Origin: an uncultured Collinsella sp.
Lineage (GTDB): Bacteria > Actinomycetota > Coriobacteriia > Coriobacteriales > Coriobacteriaceae
Assembly: GCA_900552705.1 (NCBI GenBank)
Contig: USAX01000015.1
Coordinates: 1-24,053, forward strand
Direction: 5' to 3'
Length of the DNA: 24,053 bases
In this document: positions 1 to 8,071 of the stretch, in pieces
How positions within the stretch are numbered: the stretch's first letter is position 1
Layout of the letters: each line of letters opens with the position of its first letter
Program-made: the position numbers and the translations under genes
The notes under the pieces: generated by a model
The model's input: the letters and a program-made list of their open reading frames with translations, nothing else
What the model was told of the DNA's origin: nothing
Databases searched by the model: none

Positions 1-26
1 CCTCGTCTCCACCCGAGCATTGAATG

Positions 27-55
27 AGGCTCCAACGCAAGTTGGGGCCTTTTTT
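27..55 (+). terminator. Rho-independent terminator of an upstream gene
   Basis: A 10-bp stem (27-36 with 41-50, one G-T pair) closes a GCAA tetraloop and runs directly into a T tract ending at 55. It ends the transcript of a gene lying before the window and insulates the ABC-F gene that starts at 87. Confidence 0.9.
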
Positions 56-86
56 CATATAGGCACACAAGGTCAAAGGCGGCACC

Positions 87-2123
87 ATGATCCTCCTGGT
101 CGACAAGATCGAAAAAAGCTTCGGCGCGCGCGTCCTCTTTAGCGGCGCGTCCTTCCAGATCAACCCCGGCGAGCGCTTCGCGCTCGTGGGACCCAACGGC
201 GCCGGCAAAACCACCATGCTCAAGATCATCATGGGCATCGACAGCCCCGACGCCGGCCAGGTCCAGTACGCAAAGGACTGCCAGGTGGGCTACCTAGAGC
301 AGGAAACCAACTTGGAGAACAAGGACACCACCATCCTCGCTGAGGTCATGGCCGCCGCCAAGGAAATCCACCGCATGGGCGAGCGCGCCAACGAGCTGCA
401 GGCCCAGATCACCAAGCTCTCCGAGCAGGGCAAGGACGTCGACGCACTCCTTAACGAGTACGGCCAGGTCCAGGACCGCTTTGAGCATCTGGGCGGCTAC
501 GAGCTCGAGAGCAACGCCCGCAAGATCCTGTCCGGTTTGGGCTTTAAGGTCACCGACTTTGAGCGCCCGTGCTCCGAGTTCTCGGGCGGCTGGCAGATGC
601 GCATCGCGCTGGCCAAGCTCTTCCTGCGCCACCCCGACCTGCTGCTGCTCGACGAGCCCACTAACCACCTGGACCTCGAGAGCGTCCAGTGGCTGCGCGG
701 CTTTATCGCCAATTACGACGGCGCCGTTCTCATCGTCAGCCACGACCGCGCCTTCATGGACGCGTGCGTCGACCACGTCGCCGCTCTCGAAAACCGCCGC
801 GTAACCACCTACAACGGCAACTACAGCAGCTATCTCAAGCAGCGCGAGGACAACCTGGAGCAGATGCGCGCCAAGCGCGCCGCCCAGGAGCGCGATATCG
901 CCCACATGCAGGTCTTCGTCGACAAGTTCCGCTACAAGCCAACCAAGGCCGCCCAGGCGCAGGAGCGCATCCGCAAGATCGAGCAGATCAAAAAGGAGCT
1001 CGTCATCCTGCCCGAGGGCCATAAGCACATCGACTTTAAGTTCCCCGACCCGCCGCGCTCCGGCGATATGGTCGTGAGCCTCGAGGGCGTATCCAAGTCC
1101 TACGGAGACAAGCACATCTACAGTGACATCGACCTCAAGCTCTACCGCGGCGAGCATGTGGCGCTCGTCGGACCCAACGGCGCCGGCAAGTCCACGCTCA
1201 TGAAGCTCCTCGCTGGCCTTGAGCCGCCTACCACCGGAACCCGCGACCTGGGCACCAACGTGGGCATCGCCTATTACGCCCAGCACGCGCTCGAAGGCAT
1301 GACCGAGTCCAACACCGTCCTGCAAGAGATCGACACCGTCACGCCCAAGTGGACCGTGCCGCAGCAGCGCAGCCTGCTGGGCGCCTTCCTGTTTAGCGAC
1401 AACGACGCAATCGAAAAGCAAGTCCGCGTCCTCTCTGGCGGCGAAAAGGCGCGTCTAGCGCTCGCTAAGATGCTCGTGGCCCCCGAGGCGCTCCTGTGCC
1501 TGGACGAGCCCACCAACCACCTGGACATCGACTCGGTGGACATGCTCGAGAACGCCCTGCAAAACTTCCCTGGCACCATCGTGTTGATTAGCCACGACGA
1601 GCACCTGGTGCGCGCCGTGGCAAACCGCGTCATCGACATCCGCGACGGCAAGGTCACGGTTTACGACGGCGACTACGACTACTACCTCTACAAGCGCGAG
1701 GATCTCGCTGCCCGCGCCGCTGCTGAGGCGGCAGGGGAGAGCGCGCCGGTGGCAAGCAAGAGCAACAATGCCGCCAACGCCGTCCAGGCCAGTAGCCCCG
1801 CCGCGGCCCCCAAGCCTGCCGAGGGCAAAAAGACCAAAGAGCAAAAGCGCGCCGAGGCCCAGGCCCGCGCTGCGCTCAACAAAAAGCTCAAGGGCGTGCG
1901 CAACCAGCTCAAGAAGATCGAGACGGAGCTCGACAAAAAGCGCGCCCGCTATGACGAGCTTATGGAATTGATGGCAAGCGAAGAGCTTTATGCCGATCAG
2001 GACAAGTTCAACGCCGCGCTGGGGGAATATAACGGCCTTAAGCAAGAGCTGCCCAAGCTCGAGGACGAATGGCTGGAGCTTTCCACCCAGATCGAAGAGG
2101 AGACCGCGCGTGAACTCTCGTAA
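87..2123 (+). CDS. ABC-F family ATP-binding protein (Uup/YdiF-like)
   Basis: This is a soluble twin-ATPase protein with no membrane segments, as in the ABC-F family, whose members act on ribosomes (translation factors or antibiotic protection). The first nucleotide-binding domain has Walker A GPNGAGKTT (residues 35-43), signature FSGGW (165-169) and Walker B LLLLDEPTNHLD (about 185-196). The second has Walker A GPNGAGKST (362-370), signature LSGGEK (449-454) and Walker B with D473-E474. A charged, coiled-coil-prone linker lies between the domains (about 240-310), and the C-terminal tail (about 590-678) is an Ala/Lys-rich segment followed by a coiled coil, as in Uup/YdiF types. The length of 678 aa is on the long side of the family because of this tail. 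The start at 87 has a modest AAAGGCGG upstream. The family is certain; the subfamily and whether it is housekeeping or protective cannot be told from sequence alone. Confidence 0.95.
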   Translation: MILLVDKIEKSFGARVLFSGASFQINPGERFALVGPNGAGKTTMLKIIMGIDSPDAGQVQYAKDCQVGYLEQETNLENKDTTILAEVMAAAKEIHRMGERANELQAQITKLSEQGKDVDALLNEYGQVQDRFEHLGGYELESNARKILSGLGFKVTDFERPCSEFSGGWQMRIALAKLFLRHPDLLLLDEPTNHLDLESVQWLRGFIANYDGAVLIVSHDRAFMDACVDHVAALENRRVTTYNGNYSSYLKQREDNLEQMRAKRAAQERDIAHMQVFVDKFRYKPTKAAQAQERIRKIEQIKKELVILPEGHKHIDFKFPDPPRSGDMVVSLEGVSKSYGDKHIYSDIDLKLYRGEHVALVGPNGAGKSTLMKLLAGLEPPTTGTRDLGTNVGIAYYAQHALEGMTESNTVLQEIDTVTPKWTVPQQRSLLGAFLFSDNDAIEKQVRVLSGGEKARLALAKMLVAPEALLCLDEPTNHLDIDSVDMLENALQNFPGTIVLISHDEHLVRAVANRVIDIRDGKVTVYDGDYDYYLYKREDLAARAAAEAAGESAPVASKSNNAANAVQASSPAAAPKPAEGKKTKEQKRAEAQARAALNKKLKGVRNQLKKIETELDKKRARYDELMELMASEELYADQDKFNAALGEYNGLKQELPKLEDEWLELSTQIEEETARELS

Positions 2124-2406
2124 GGCCGCTGCCGTGGCGATGAGCATCATCGCCATCGCCTGTCGCATCTGCGGCATCTTTATGAGCGCGATGACCGTGC
2201 TGCTGTGTTTTAGCGGCCTGACCGCCAAGTTGCAGATCGTAGGCTTTGTCGTTGAGCTTTCGCGCGCGCTGCCGAGCGCCATCGCCGGCTACGGCGTCAT
2301 CACATCGCCCTTCGGCGGCGTGTTCCGCCTGGATTACGCTGTCGTCGCCGTTATTTTGTTTGTGATCGACTACCTGTTCACGCGCGCCTCGCGCCGCGTC
2401 CGCTAG
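2110..2406 (+). CDS. Small membrane protein, GTG start, translationally coupled
   Basis: A 98-residue protein of unknown function. The GTG at 2110 is preferred: AGAGG at 2096-2100 sits nine bases upstream and the start overlaps the end of the ABC-F gene by 14 bases, which suggests translational coupling. An ATG at 2140 is an alternative but has no better ribosome site. Residues about 6-36 and 75-91 are strongly hydrophobic, so the protein probably spans the membrane two or three times, with a basic C-terminus (TRASRRVR) likely on the cytoplasmic side. It lies 9 bases before the M50 protease gene. I recognise no family. Its GC3 bias matches its neighbours, which supports it being a real gene. 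Confidence 0.7.
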   Translation: MNSRKAAAVAMSIIAIACRICGIFMSAMTVLLCFSGLTAKLQIVGFVVELSRALPSAIAGYGVITSPFGGVFRLDYAVVAVILFVIDYLFTRASRRVR

Positions 2407-2415
2407 GGGAGCGAC

Positions 2416-3099
2416 ATGTCCAGCAGCTACCTCATGAACCTGCTCGCCAGTGCCGTCGCCGTCATCGTGGGCATCGTGATCCACGAGAGCGCGCACGCCG
2501 CCGCGGCCTGGGCGCTCGGCGACAAGACGGCCCGTTCGCGCGGCCGCGTTTCGCTCAACCCGCTCAACCACATCGACCCGTTTGGCACCATTCTACTGCC
2601 GCTGCTGATGCTCGCCGCCGGCGGCCCGGTGTTCGCCTTTGCCAAGCCCGTGCCCGTATACCTCAATAACCTCAAGCACCCCAAACGCGACGAGGTCCTG
2701 GTGAGCGCGGCAGGCCCCGCATCGAACATCGCGCTCGCGTGTCTCGCAGCCGCCCTCATGCACGCGGCATACGGCAACCTCTACGCCAGCATGTCCTTTG
2801 CTGTGGCGTCCCAAATCATGAACTTCGGCGCCACCTTTATCGTGGTCAACCTGTCGCTTGCGTTCTTTAACCTCATCCCGATCCCGCCGCTCGACGGCTC
2901 GTCGATCATCGTCCCATTCCTCAAAGGCAAGGCGCTCGCCAACTACTACCGCCTGCAGCAATACGCCATGCCCATCCTCATCCTGGTGCTGTACCTGCTG
3001 CCCATGTGGACCGGCATCGATGTGATCGGCCGGTATTTCGACGTTACCGTGTATCCGCCGGCCGAGTGGCTGCTCAACTTCGCAATCGCCGGCATCTAA
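2416..3099 (+). CDS. M50 (site-2 protease) family membrane metalloprotease
   Basis: An integral membrane zinc protease of the short M50B type (227 aa). The HExxH zinc motif is HESAH at residues 23-27 inside the first hydrophobic helix, and the third ligand lies in NLIPIPPLDG (Asp160) in a later helix, both diagnostic of the S2P family. There is no PDZ domain, so this is the minimal form (like the FtsH-adjacent or YwhC-type proteins) rather than RseP. Family members cleave transmembrane substrates inside the membrane; the substrate here is unknown. AGGGGAG at 2405-2411 precedes the ATG. It is followed by scpA after 84 bases, which matches a common gene order in Gram-positive bacteria where a short M50 protease precedes scpA/scpB. 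Confidence 0.93.
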   Translation: MSSSYLMNLLASAVAVIVGIVIHESAHAAAAWALGDKTARSRGRVSLNPLNHIDPFGTILLPLLMLAAGGPVFAFAKPVPVYLNNLKHPKRDEVLVSAAGPASNIALACLAAALMHAAYGNLYASMSFAVASQIMNFGATFIVVNLSLAFFNLIPIPPLDGSSIIVPFLKGKALANYYRLQQYAMPILILVLYLLPMWTGIDVIGRYFDVTVYPPAEWLLNFAIAGI

Positions 3100-3183
3100 G
3101 GTAAACTAACAGGTCGACCGCGCAAAACGGTCGCAACATGCACCCAAACCGCGCCGCGAAGGCGCCGTCAAAGGAGGTCGAAG

Positions 3184-3993
3184 ATGTCGTATCGCGTGTC
3201 GACGCAGGTCTACAGCGGACCGTTCGACCTGCTGCTGCAGCTGGTAACCCGTCAAAAAGTTGATATCGGCGCCATCTCGATCAGCGAGGTGGCCGAGCAA
3301 TACCTTGCCGAGGCCGAGCGCATCGAGGCGCTGGACCTGGACGTGGCAAGCGACTTTTTGCTGGTCGCGGCAACTCTTTTGGACATTAAGGCCGCTTCAC
3401 TGGTGCCCCAAGAAGCCCCGCGCAAGACCGACGACGATGACGAGGACGACGAAGACCTCGAGGAACTCAGCGCGCTCGACGGCGATGCCCTGCGCGAGGT
3501 CCTGATTCAGCGCCTGATCGCCTACAAGCAGTTTAAGGGCGCGGCGGCGGCCCTTGGCGCGCGCATGCAGGCCGAGAGCCGCATGCATCCGCGCGTGGCC
3601 GGCCCCGACCCTGAGTTCCTAGGCCTTATGCCCGACTACCTTGCCGGCATCACCCTGCGCGGCCTTGCCGTCATCTGCGCCGACCTGGACGGCAAACGCC
3701 AGACCTTCCTGCTGGAGGCCGAGCACGTGGCGCCGCATCGCGTGCCGCTCGACCTGACGGTGGCCTCGGTCGACCGCTTTACCATGGCGCACCGAACCTG
3801 CACCTTCCGCGAGCTGCTGGACGGCGACGCCACCACCGAGCAGCTCGTCGTCACCTTCCTGGCCATGCTGGAGCTCGCCAAGCGCGGCTCGCTCACGCTG
3901 AGCCAGGACGAGATCTTTGGAACCATTCAAATCAACCGCGTCGAGGGCGCCGAGGCATACGTGCCCGGCGAGGGCCCCGAGCTCACCGAATAG
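3184..3993 (+). CDS. scpA: Segregation and condensation protein A (kleisin)
   Basis: ScpA is the kleisin subunit that bridges the heads of SMC dimers and, with ScpB, drives chromosome condensation and segregation. The N-terminal motif GPFDLLLQLVTRQKVDI (residues about 12-28) and the following helices ending in LLDIKAASLVP match the SMC-neck-binding domain. A very acidic stretch (about 81-95, mostly D and E) separates it from the central linker, and the last 70 residues form the winged-helix cap-binding domain. The length of 269 aa is normal. AAAGGAGGTC lies just before the ATG and is one of the strongest ribosome sites in the window. The 84 bases upstream contain two small hairpins (about 3115-3131 and 3150-3164) without a T tract; I see no clear promoter there. 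Confidence 0.95.
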   Translation: MSYRVSTQVYSGPFDLLLQLVTRQKVDIGAISISEVAEQYLAEAERIEALDLDVASDFLLVAATLLDIKAASLVPQEAPRKTDDDDEDDEDLEELSALDGDALREVLIQRLIAYKQFKGAAAALGARMQAESRMHPRVAGPDPEFLGLMPDYLAGITLRGLAVICADLDGKRQTFLLEAEHVAPHRVPLDLTVASVDRFTMAHRTCTFRELLDGDATTEQLVVTFLAMLELAKRGSLTLSQDEIFGTIQINRVEGAEAYVPGEGPELTE

Positions 3994-4004
3994 GAGCGGC
4001 AACC

Positions 4005-4724
4005 ATGTCAACCCTTTCCACGCTAGAGGCAAACAGCCTCAAAGGCGCCCTGGAGGCGCTGCTGCTGGTGTCGAGCGACCCCGTGAGCGCACCCGCGCTG
4101 GCAGGAGCGCTGGATATCGCCCCCGGCGAGTGCGCGTCGCTGTTGGCCGAGCTCAAGGTTGAGTATGAGGAGGCCAATCGCGGCTTTCAGCTGCGCGAAG
4201 TAGCCGGTGGCTGGCGCCTGTTTACGCACCCCGCATACCACGACGTGGTCGAGGCCTATGTGCTGAGCTGGGACACGCAAAAGCTGTCGCAGGCGGCGCT
4301 CGAGACCCTGGCCGTCATCGCCTATCACCAGCCCGTCACGCGCGAGGTGGTCAAGGGCATCCGCGGCGTCAACTCCGACGGCGTCATCGCCTCGCTCGTG
4401 GACAAGGGCCTGGTTCGCGAGCTCGGCCGCGACCCCGAGCGCGGTCAGGCCATTATCTACGGCACGACCAACGCCTTCTTGGAAAAATTCGGTCTGCGTT
4501 CCACCCGCGACTTGCCCGATTTAGAGCAGTTTGCCCCCGACGAGCAGTCGCGCCAGTTTATCCGCGAGCGCCTGAGCGGCCGCAGCATTCAGTCCACGCT
4601 CGAGGAGCAGGCCGAGGACCTGGACGAAGAACGCGAACTGATCGATACCGATGTTGAGGACACCGATGGCGAGGAGCTTCTACCCACAGGTGTTACCTCG
4701 GAGGATAAGCATGACGAGGACTAG
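4005..4724 (+). CDS. scpB: Segregation and condensation protein B
   Basis: ScpB dimers bind the ScpA kleisin and complete the SMC condensin complex. The protein carries two winged-helix domains: LKGALEALLLVSSDPVS near the N-terminus and LSQAALETLAVIAYHQPVTR followed by IRGVNSD in the second domain, both hallmark ScpB sequences. The C-terminal tail from about residue 190 is acidic and low-complexity, as often in actinobacterial ScpB. The length is 239 aa. TAGGAGCGG at the end of scpA gives the ribosome site, 11 bases separate the genes, and its 3' end overlaps rluB by 14 bases, so scpA-scpB-rluB are surely one transcript. Confidence 0.95.
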   Translation: MSTLSTLEANSLKGALEALLLVSSDPVSAPALAGALDIAPGECASLLAELKVEYEEANRGFQLREVAGGWRLFTHPAYHDVVEAYVLSWDTQKLSQAALETLAVIAYHQPVTREVVKGIRGVNSDGVIASLVDKGLVRELGRDPERGQAIIYGTTNAFLEKFGLRSTRDLPDLEQFAPDEQSRQFIRERLSGRSIQSTLEEQAEDLDEERELIDTDVEDTDGEELLPTGVTSEDKHDED

Positions 4725-5682
4725 CGAAGCAGGGGAGACGCGCATCGCGAGCGCCACAGACACCACAGCGTCCGCAGGCGACGCCCAGCCCGTCTACCCA
4801 CACACCATGCGCCTGCAGCGATTTTTGGCGCGCGCGGGCGTGGCGAGCCGCCGCGGCTCGGAGGACCTGATGACTGCCGGCCGCGTGACTGTCAACGGCC
4901 AGATCGCGACCGAGCTGGGCACCAAGGTCGACGTCGACCGCGATCATGTCGAGGTCGACGGTATGCCCGTCAAGCTCAACCAGGGCGCCGTGTACCTGAT
5001 GCTCTACAAGCCGACCGGCTACCTCACCACCATGAGCGATCCGCAGGAGCGCCCTTGCGTGGCCGATCTGGTCCCGCGCGACCGCTTTCCGGGGCTGTTC
5101 CCGGTTGGTCGCCTAGACCGCGACACCACGGGCCTATTGCTCTTTACCACCGACGGCGATCTGTCGCAGGATCTGCTGCACCCCAGCAAGCACGTCTACA
5201 AGACCTACCAGGCGCTCGTGGACGGCAACCTGACCGATCGCGACTTGGAACCACTCCGTCGCGGCATCGAGCTCGACGACGGCCTGTGCCAGCCGGCAAT
5301 CTGCCGTGTCATCAACGCGCGCGAGGCCGAGGCCGTGGCTCCGCAGGGTGTGAAGCCCGGAACCACCGCCGTTGAGGTCATCATCCGCGAGGGCCGCAAG
5401 AATCAGGTCAAGCGCATGCTGAGCAAGATCCACCATCCGGTGATCCGCCTGCACCGCTGCAACTTTGCCGGCCTGGAGCTCAAGGACGTGGCCAAGGGCT
5501 CGTGGCGCGAGCTCACCGACCGCGAGGTGCAGATTCTCAAGGACGGCGGAATCCCGCCCAAGCAGGCCAGCTCCAAGCGCGGCGCCGCGCCGGCGACTAA
5601 CACCGCGAGTCGCACGCGGCACCACGGCAGCCACGGCTCCGCGCCCAAGCGCAACACCTACCGCGAGCGCTACACGAGCTAG
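4711..5682 (+). CDS. rluB: 23S rRNA pseudouridine synthase, RsuA/RluB family
   Basis: This enzyme isomerises a uridine of rRNA to pseudouridine; in RluB the target is in 23S rRNA near helix 80. Start 4711 is chosen over the in-frame upstream codons because GGAGG at 4700-4704 lies six bases before it; it gives 323 aa. An S4 RNA-binding domain (about 33-80, MRLQRFLARAGVASRR) precedes the catalytic domain with GRLDRDTTGLLL, whose Asp136 is the expected catalytic residue, and the motif EGRKNQVKRM. The tail after residue 285 is basic and disordered, probably extra RNA contact. Location directly after scpA-scpB is the common Gram-positive order and favours RluB over RsuA or RluE. Confidence 0.92.
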   Translation: MTRTSEAGETRIASATDTTASAGDAQPVYPHTMRLQRFLARAGVASRRGSEDLMTAGRVTVNGQIATELGTKVDVDRDHVEVDGMPVKLNQGAVYLMLYKPTGYLTTMSDPQERPCVADLVPRDRFPGLFPVGRLDRDTTGLLLFTTDGDLSQDLLHPSKHVYKTYQALVDGNLTDRDLEPLRRGIELDDGLCQPAICRVINAREAEAVAPQGVKPGTTAVEVIIREGRKNQVKRMLSKIHHPVIRLHRCNFAGLELKDVAKGSWRELTDREVQILKDGGIPPKQASSKRGAAPATNTASRTRHHGSHGSAPKRNTYRERYTS

Positions 5683-5748
5683 GCAACCCGCCAAGCCGCA
5701 GCGCCTGCGTCCCATACCAACACGTCAACCACCGAAAGGAAGCATTGC

Positions 5749-6435
5749 ATGATCGTTGCCATCGACGGCCCCGCCGGTTCCGGCAAGTCCACTATCGCCA
5801 AGGAGATCGCCCGCCAGCTGGGCTTTAACAAGCTCGACACGGGCGCTATGTATCGCGCCGTCACCTTCGCCGCGCTCGACCGCGGCATCGACCTGGACGA
5901 CGAGGCGGCCATCGACGCCCTCGCCGAGCAAATCGAGATTCGTTTTACCAACGGCACCGGCGAGGACACGCGCCTGACCATCGACGGCAAGGACGCCTCG
6001 GCTGCCATCCGCACCCCGCAGGTTGACGCCAACGTGTCCAAGGTCTCGGCCTATCCGGGCGTGCGCGCAGCCATGCTCATCCATCAGCGCCGCGCCGCCG
6101 AGGACCGCGACATTGTCGCCGAGGGTCGCGACATCGGCACCGTCGTGTTCCCCAACGCACAGGTCAAGGTGTTCCTGACCGCCGACCCGCGCGAGCGTGC
6201 CCGTCGCCGCGTGCTGCAGCGCCACCAAAACGACGCCCAGCCGCTCACCACCGAGCAGCTCGAGGCCGAAGTCGACGAGACCCTCGACGCACTCAAACAG
6301 CGCGATAAACTCGACAGCAGCCGCGAGGTCGCGCCGCTCGTGCCCGCCGAGGACGCGGTGCACGTCGACTCCACCGCCCACACCATCGACGAGGTCGTCT
6401 CGATAATCGAGGACCTCATCAACCAAAGGAGGTAG
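5749..6435 (+). CDS. cmk: Cytidylate (CMP) kinase
   Basis: Cmk phosphorylates CMP and dCMP with ATP, feeding nucleic acid and CDP-lipid synthesis. The P-loop GPAGSGKST (residues 7-15) is immediately followed by the family sequence LGFNKLDTGAMYRA, which binds the nucleobase, and the motif AEGRDIGTVVFPNA identifies bacterial Cmk. RERARRR and the final SIIEDLI segment complete the fold. The length of 228 aa is standard. The 66 bases before the gene contain AAAGGAAG ahead of the ATG and nothing else recognisable. The plsC-like gene follows after 3 bases. Confidence 0.96.
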   Translation: MIVAIDGPAGSGKSTIAKEIARQLGFNKLDTGAMYRAVTFAALDRGIDLDDEAAIDALAEQIEIRFTNGTGEDTRLTIDGKDASAAIRTPQVDANVSKVSAYPGVRAAMLIHQRRAAEDRDIVAEGRDIGTVVFPNAQVKVFLTADPRERARRRVLQRHQNDAQPLTTEQLEAEVDETLDALKQRDKLDSSREVAPLVPAEDAVHVDSTAHTIDEVVSIIEDLINQRR

Positions 6436-6438
6436 CCC

Positions 6439-7167
6439 ATGCGCCTGTTTAAGCAGACGCCCGAGGATTACTACAACGCCCCCTACGCCGAGTTCCCGGC
6501 GCTCATCCGCGGCACTGTCGCCGTGGTCATGGGCATCCTGTGGGTCTTCTCCAAGCTCATGTGGCGCTGGAAGGTCGAGGACGCCGACCTGCTGTTTGAG
6601 CGCAAGGACGGCCGCGGCAGCGTGGTCATCTGCAACCACACCTCGATGGCCGAGCTCTTGGCCGTGGAGACGGCGCTGTTCTTTGGCGGCCGCCGCGTGC
6701 GCCCCATCTTTAAGTCCGAATTTGCCAAGAGCAAGATTGTGCGCTGGGCCTTTAGCCGCGTGGGCGGCATTCCCGTGGAGCGCGGCACCGCCGACATGAA
6801 GTGCCTGCGCGCCGCCCAGCATGCGCTGCAGCGCGGCGAGGACGTTCTGATCTTCCCCGAGGGCACGCGCATCCGCTCGCGCGAGATTAAACCCGAGGTC
6901 CACGGCGGCTTTGCGCTCATCGCCCAGATGGGCAAGGCACCCGTCAACCCGCTCGCCATCTGCGGCTGGTCCGACATCACGCCTGCGGGCAAAAAGCTCA
7001 TGCGTCCCAAGAAGTGCTGGATTCGTGCCGGCAAAGCCGTCTCGCTTTCCGATGCACCGGCCGGGCTTAAGCGTACGGAGCGCTTGGCCTGGTTTGAGTC
7101 CGAGGCTATGAGCCGCGTATACGCCATGCGCGACGAGCTGTGCGCCGAGCATCCTGGCAGGTTCTAG
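6439..7167 (+). CDS. 1-acylglycerol-3-phosphate acyltransferase-like protein (PlsC family)
   Basis: A member of the PlsC/LPLAT family, expected to acylate the sn-2 position of lysophosphatidate to give phosphatidate at the membrane. A hydrophobic segment (about 22-38) near the N-terminus would anchor it. FPEGTRIRS (from Phe139) is the glycerophosphate-binding block III and GGIPVERG is block II. The catalytic block I, normally NHxxxxD, reads NHTSMAE, so the residue paired with His67 is Glu72 rather than Asp; this is unusual and discussed under findings. The length of 242 aa is normal. AAAGGAGG precedes the ATG, it starts 3 bases after cmk and ends 2 bases before ispH. plsY and gpsA further down the same block support a role in phospholipid synthesis. 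Confidence 0.88.
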   Translation: MRLFKQTPEDYYNAPYAEFPALIRGTVAVVMGILWVFSKLMWRWKVEDADLLFERKDGRGSVVICNHTSMAELLAVETALFFGGRRVRPIFKSEFAKSKIVRWAFSRVGGIPVERGTADMKCLRAAQHALQRGEDVLIFPEGTRIRSREIKPEVHGGFALIAQMGKAPVNPLAICGWSDITPAGKKLMRPKKCWIRAGKAVSLSDAPAGLKRTERLAWFESEAMSRVYAMRDELCAEHPGRF

Positions 7168-7169
7168 CC

Positions 7170-8069
7170 ATGAGCGAGAACGTGACGAACACCGCCGCGA
7201 CTGCGTCTGATCAAGACGGCGCGCCCACCATCGAGATTGCAGCCCACGCCGGCACCTGCTACGGCGTGCAGCGCGCGCTCGATATGGCGCTGGACGCCGC
7301 GCCGCAGGCAGGGGAGAGCGCGCAGGTCCACACCCTAGGGCCGCTCATCCATAACCCCATCGTGGTGCGCGAGCTTGCTGAGGCAGGCGTTGGCCTGGCC
7401 GAAAACCTGGATAATGCCGCAACCGGAACCGTGATCATCCGCGCCCACGGCGTGGTGCCGCAGGTGATCGATGCCGCCCGCGAGCGCGGTCTTACCGTGG
7501 TCGACGCCACCTGCCCCTACGTGAAAAAGGTACACGTGGCGGCGGAGCGCTTGGTGCGCGAGGGCTATCGCGTACTTGTCGTGGGCGAGCCGGGCCATCC
7601 CGAGGTGGAGGGCATCCTGGGCCACGCCGGCAATGATGCGCAGGTCGTGAGCTGTGCTGCCGACGCCGATGCCCTGTCGCTCAAGGGCAAGGTGGGCCTG
7701 GTTGTACAGACCACCCAGACCGCGCAGAACCTCGCCGAGGTCGTGGCCGCTATCACCCCGCGCGTACAGGAGCTGCGTGTGATCAACACCATCTGCGCCG
7801 CCACGAGCGAGCGTCAACAGGCAGCAGCCACACTTGCCAACCGCTGCGACTGCATGGTCGTCGTGGGCGGCAAAAACTCCGGCAACACCCGCCGTCTGGC
7901 GCAGATCTGCGCAGACGCCTGCGAGCGCACGCATCACATCGAGGAAGCTTCCGAGCTCCAGGCCGCATGGTTTACCGACGCTCACCACATCGGCATCACC
8001 GCCGGAGCCTCCACCCCGCAAGAACACATCGAACGCGCCGTCACGCGCATCAAGGAGCTTTGCCGCTAA
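7170..8069 (+). CDS. ispH: 4-hydroxy-3-methylbut-2-enyl diphosphate reductase
   Basis: IspH (LytB) is the last enzyme of the MEP pathway, reducing HMBPP to IPP and DMAPP with an iron-sulfur cluster. The three cluster cysteines are visible in their usual contexts: AGTCYGVQRA (Cys30), DATCPYVKKVH (Cys115) and NTICAATSERQ (Cys209). The TTQT and GKNSGNT substrate-binding motifs and the SxPxxxI-like end (GASTPQEHI) are also present. Start 7170 gives 299 aa; an in-frame codon at 7140 lies inside the previous gene and is less likely. The ribosome site is weak (GGCAGG), which fits translational coupling with the plsC-like gene two bases upstream. Confidence 0.96.
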   Translation: MSENVTNTAATASDQDGAPTIEIAAHAGTCYGVQRALDMALDAAPQAGESAQVHTLGPLIHNPIVVRELAEAGVGLAENLDNAATGTVIIRAHGVVPQVIDAARERGLTVVDATCPYVKKVHVAAERLVREGYRVLVVGEPGHPEVEGILGHAGNDAQVVSCAADADALSLKGKVGLVVQTTQTAQNLAEVVAAITPRVQELRVINTICAATSERQQAAATLANRCDCMVVVGGKNSGNTRRLAQICADACERTHHIEEASELQAAWFTDAHHIGITAGASTPQEHIERAVTRIKELCR

Positions 8070-8071
8070 TC

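Noticed and set aside
3100..3183. Riboswitch or attenuator before scpA
   Set aside because: Only two short G/C hairpins without T tract or known consensus; too little to call.
5725..7152. 475-codon open frame on the minus strand
   Set aside because: It lies antisense to cmk and the plsC-like gene, which have full catalytic motifs. Long antisense frames are expected in DNA with high GC3; its composition (A, G, L, V, H-rich) is that of a shadow.
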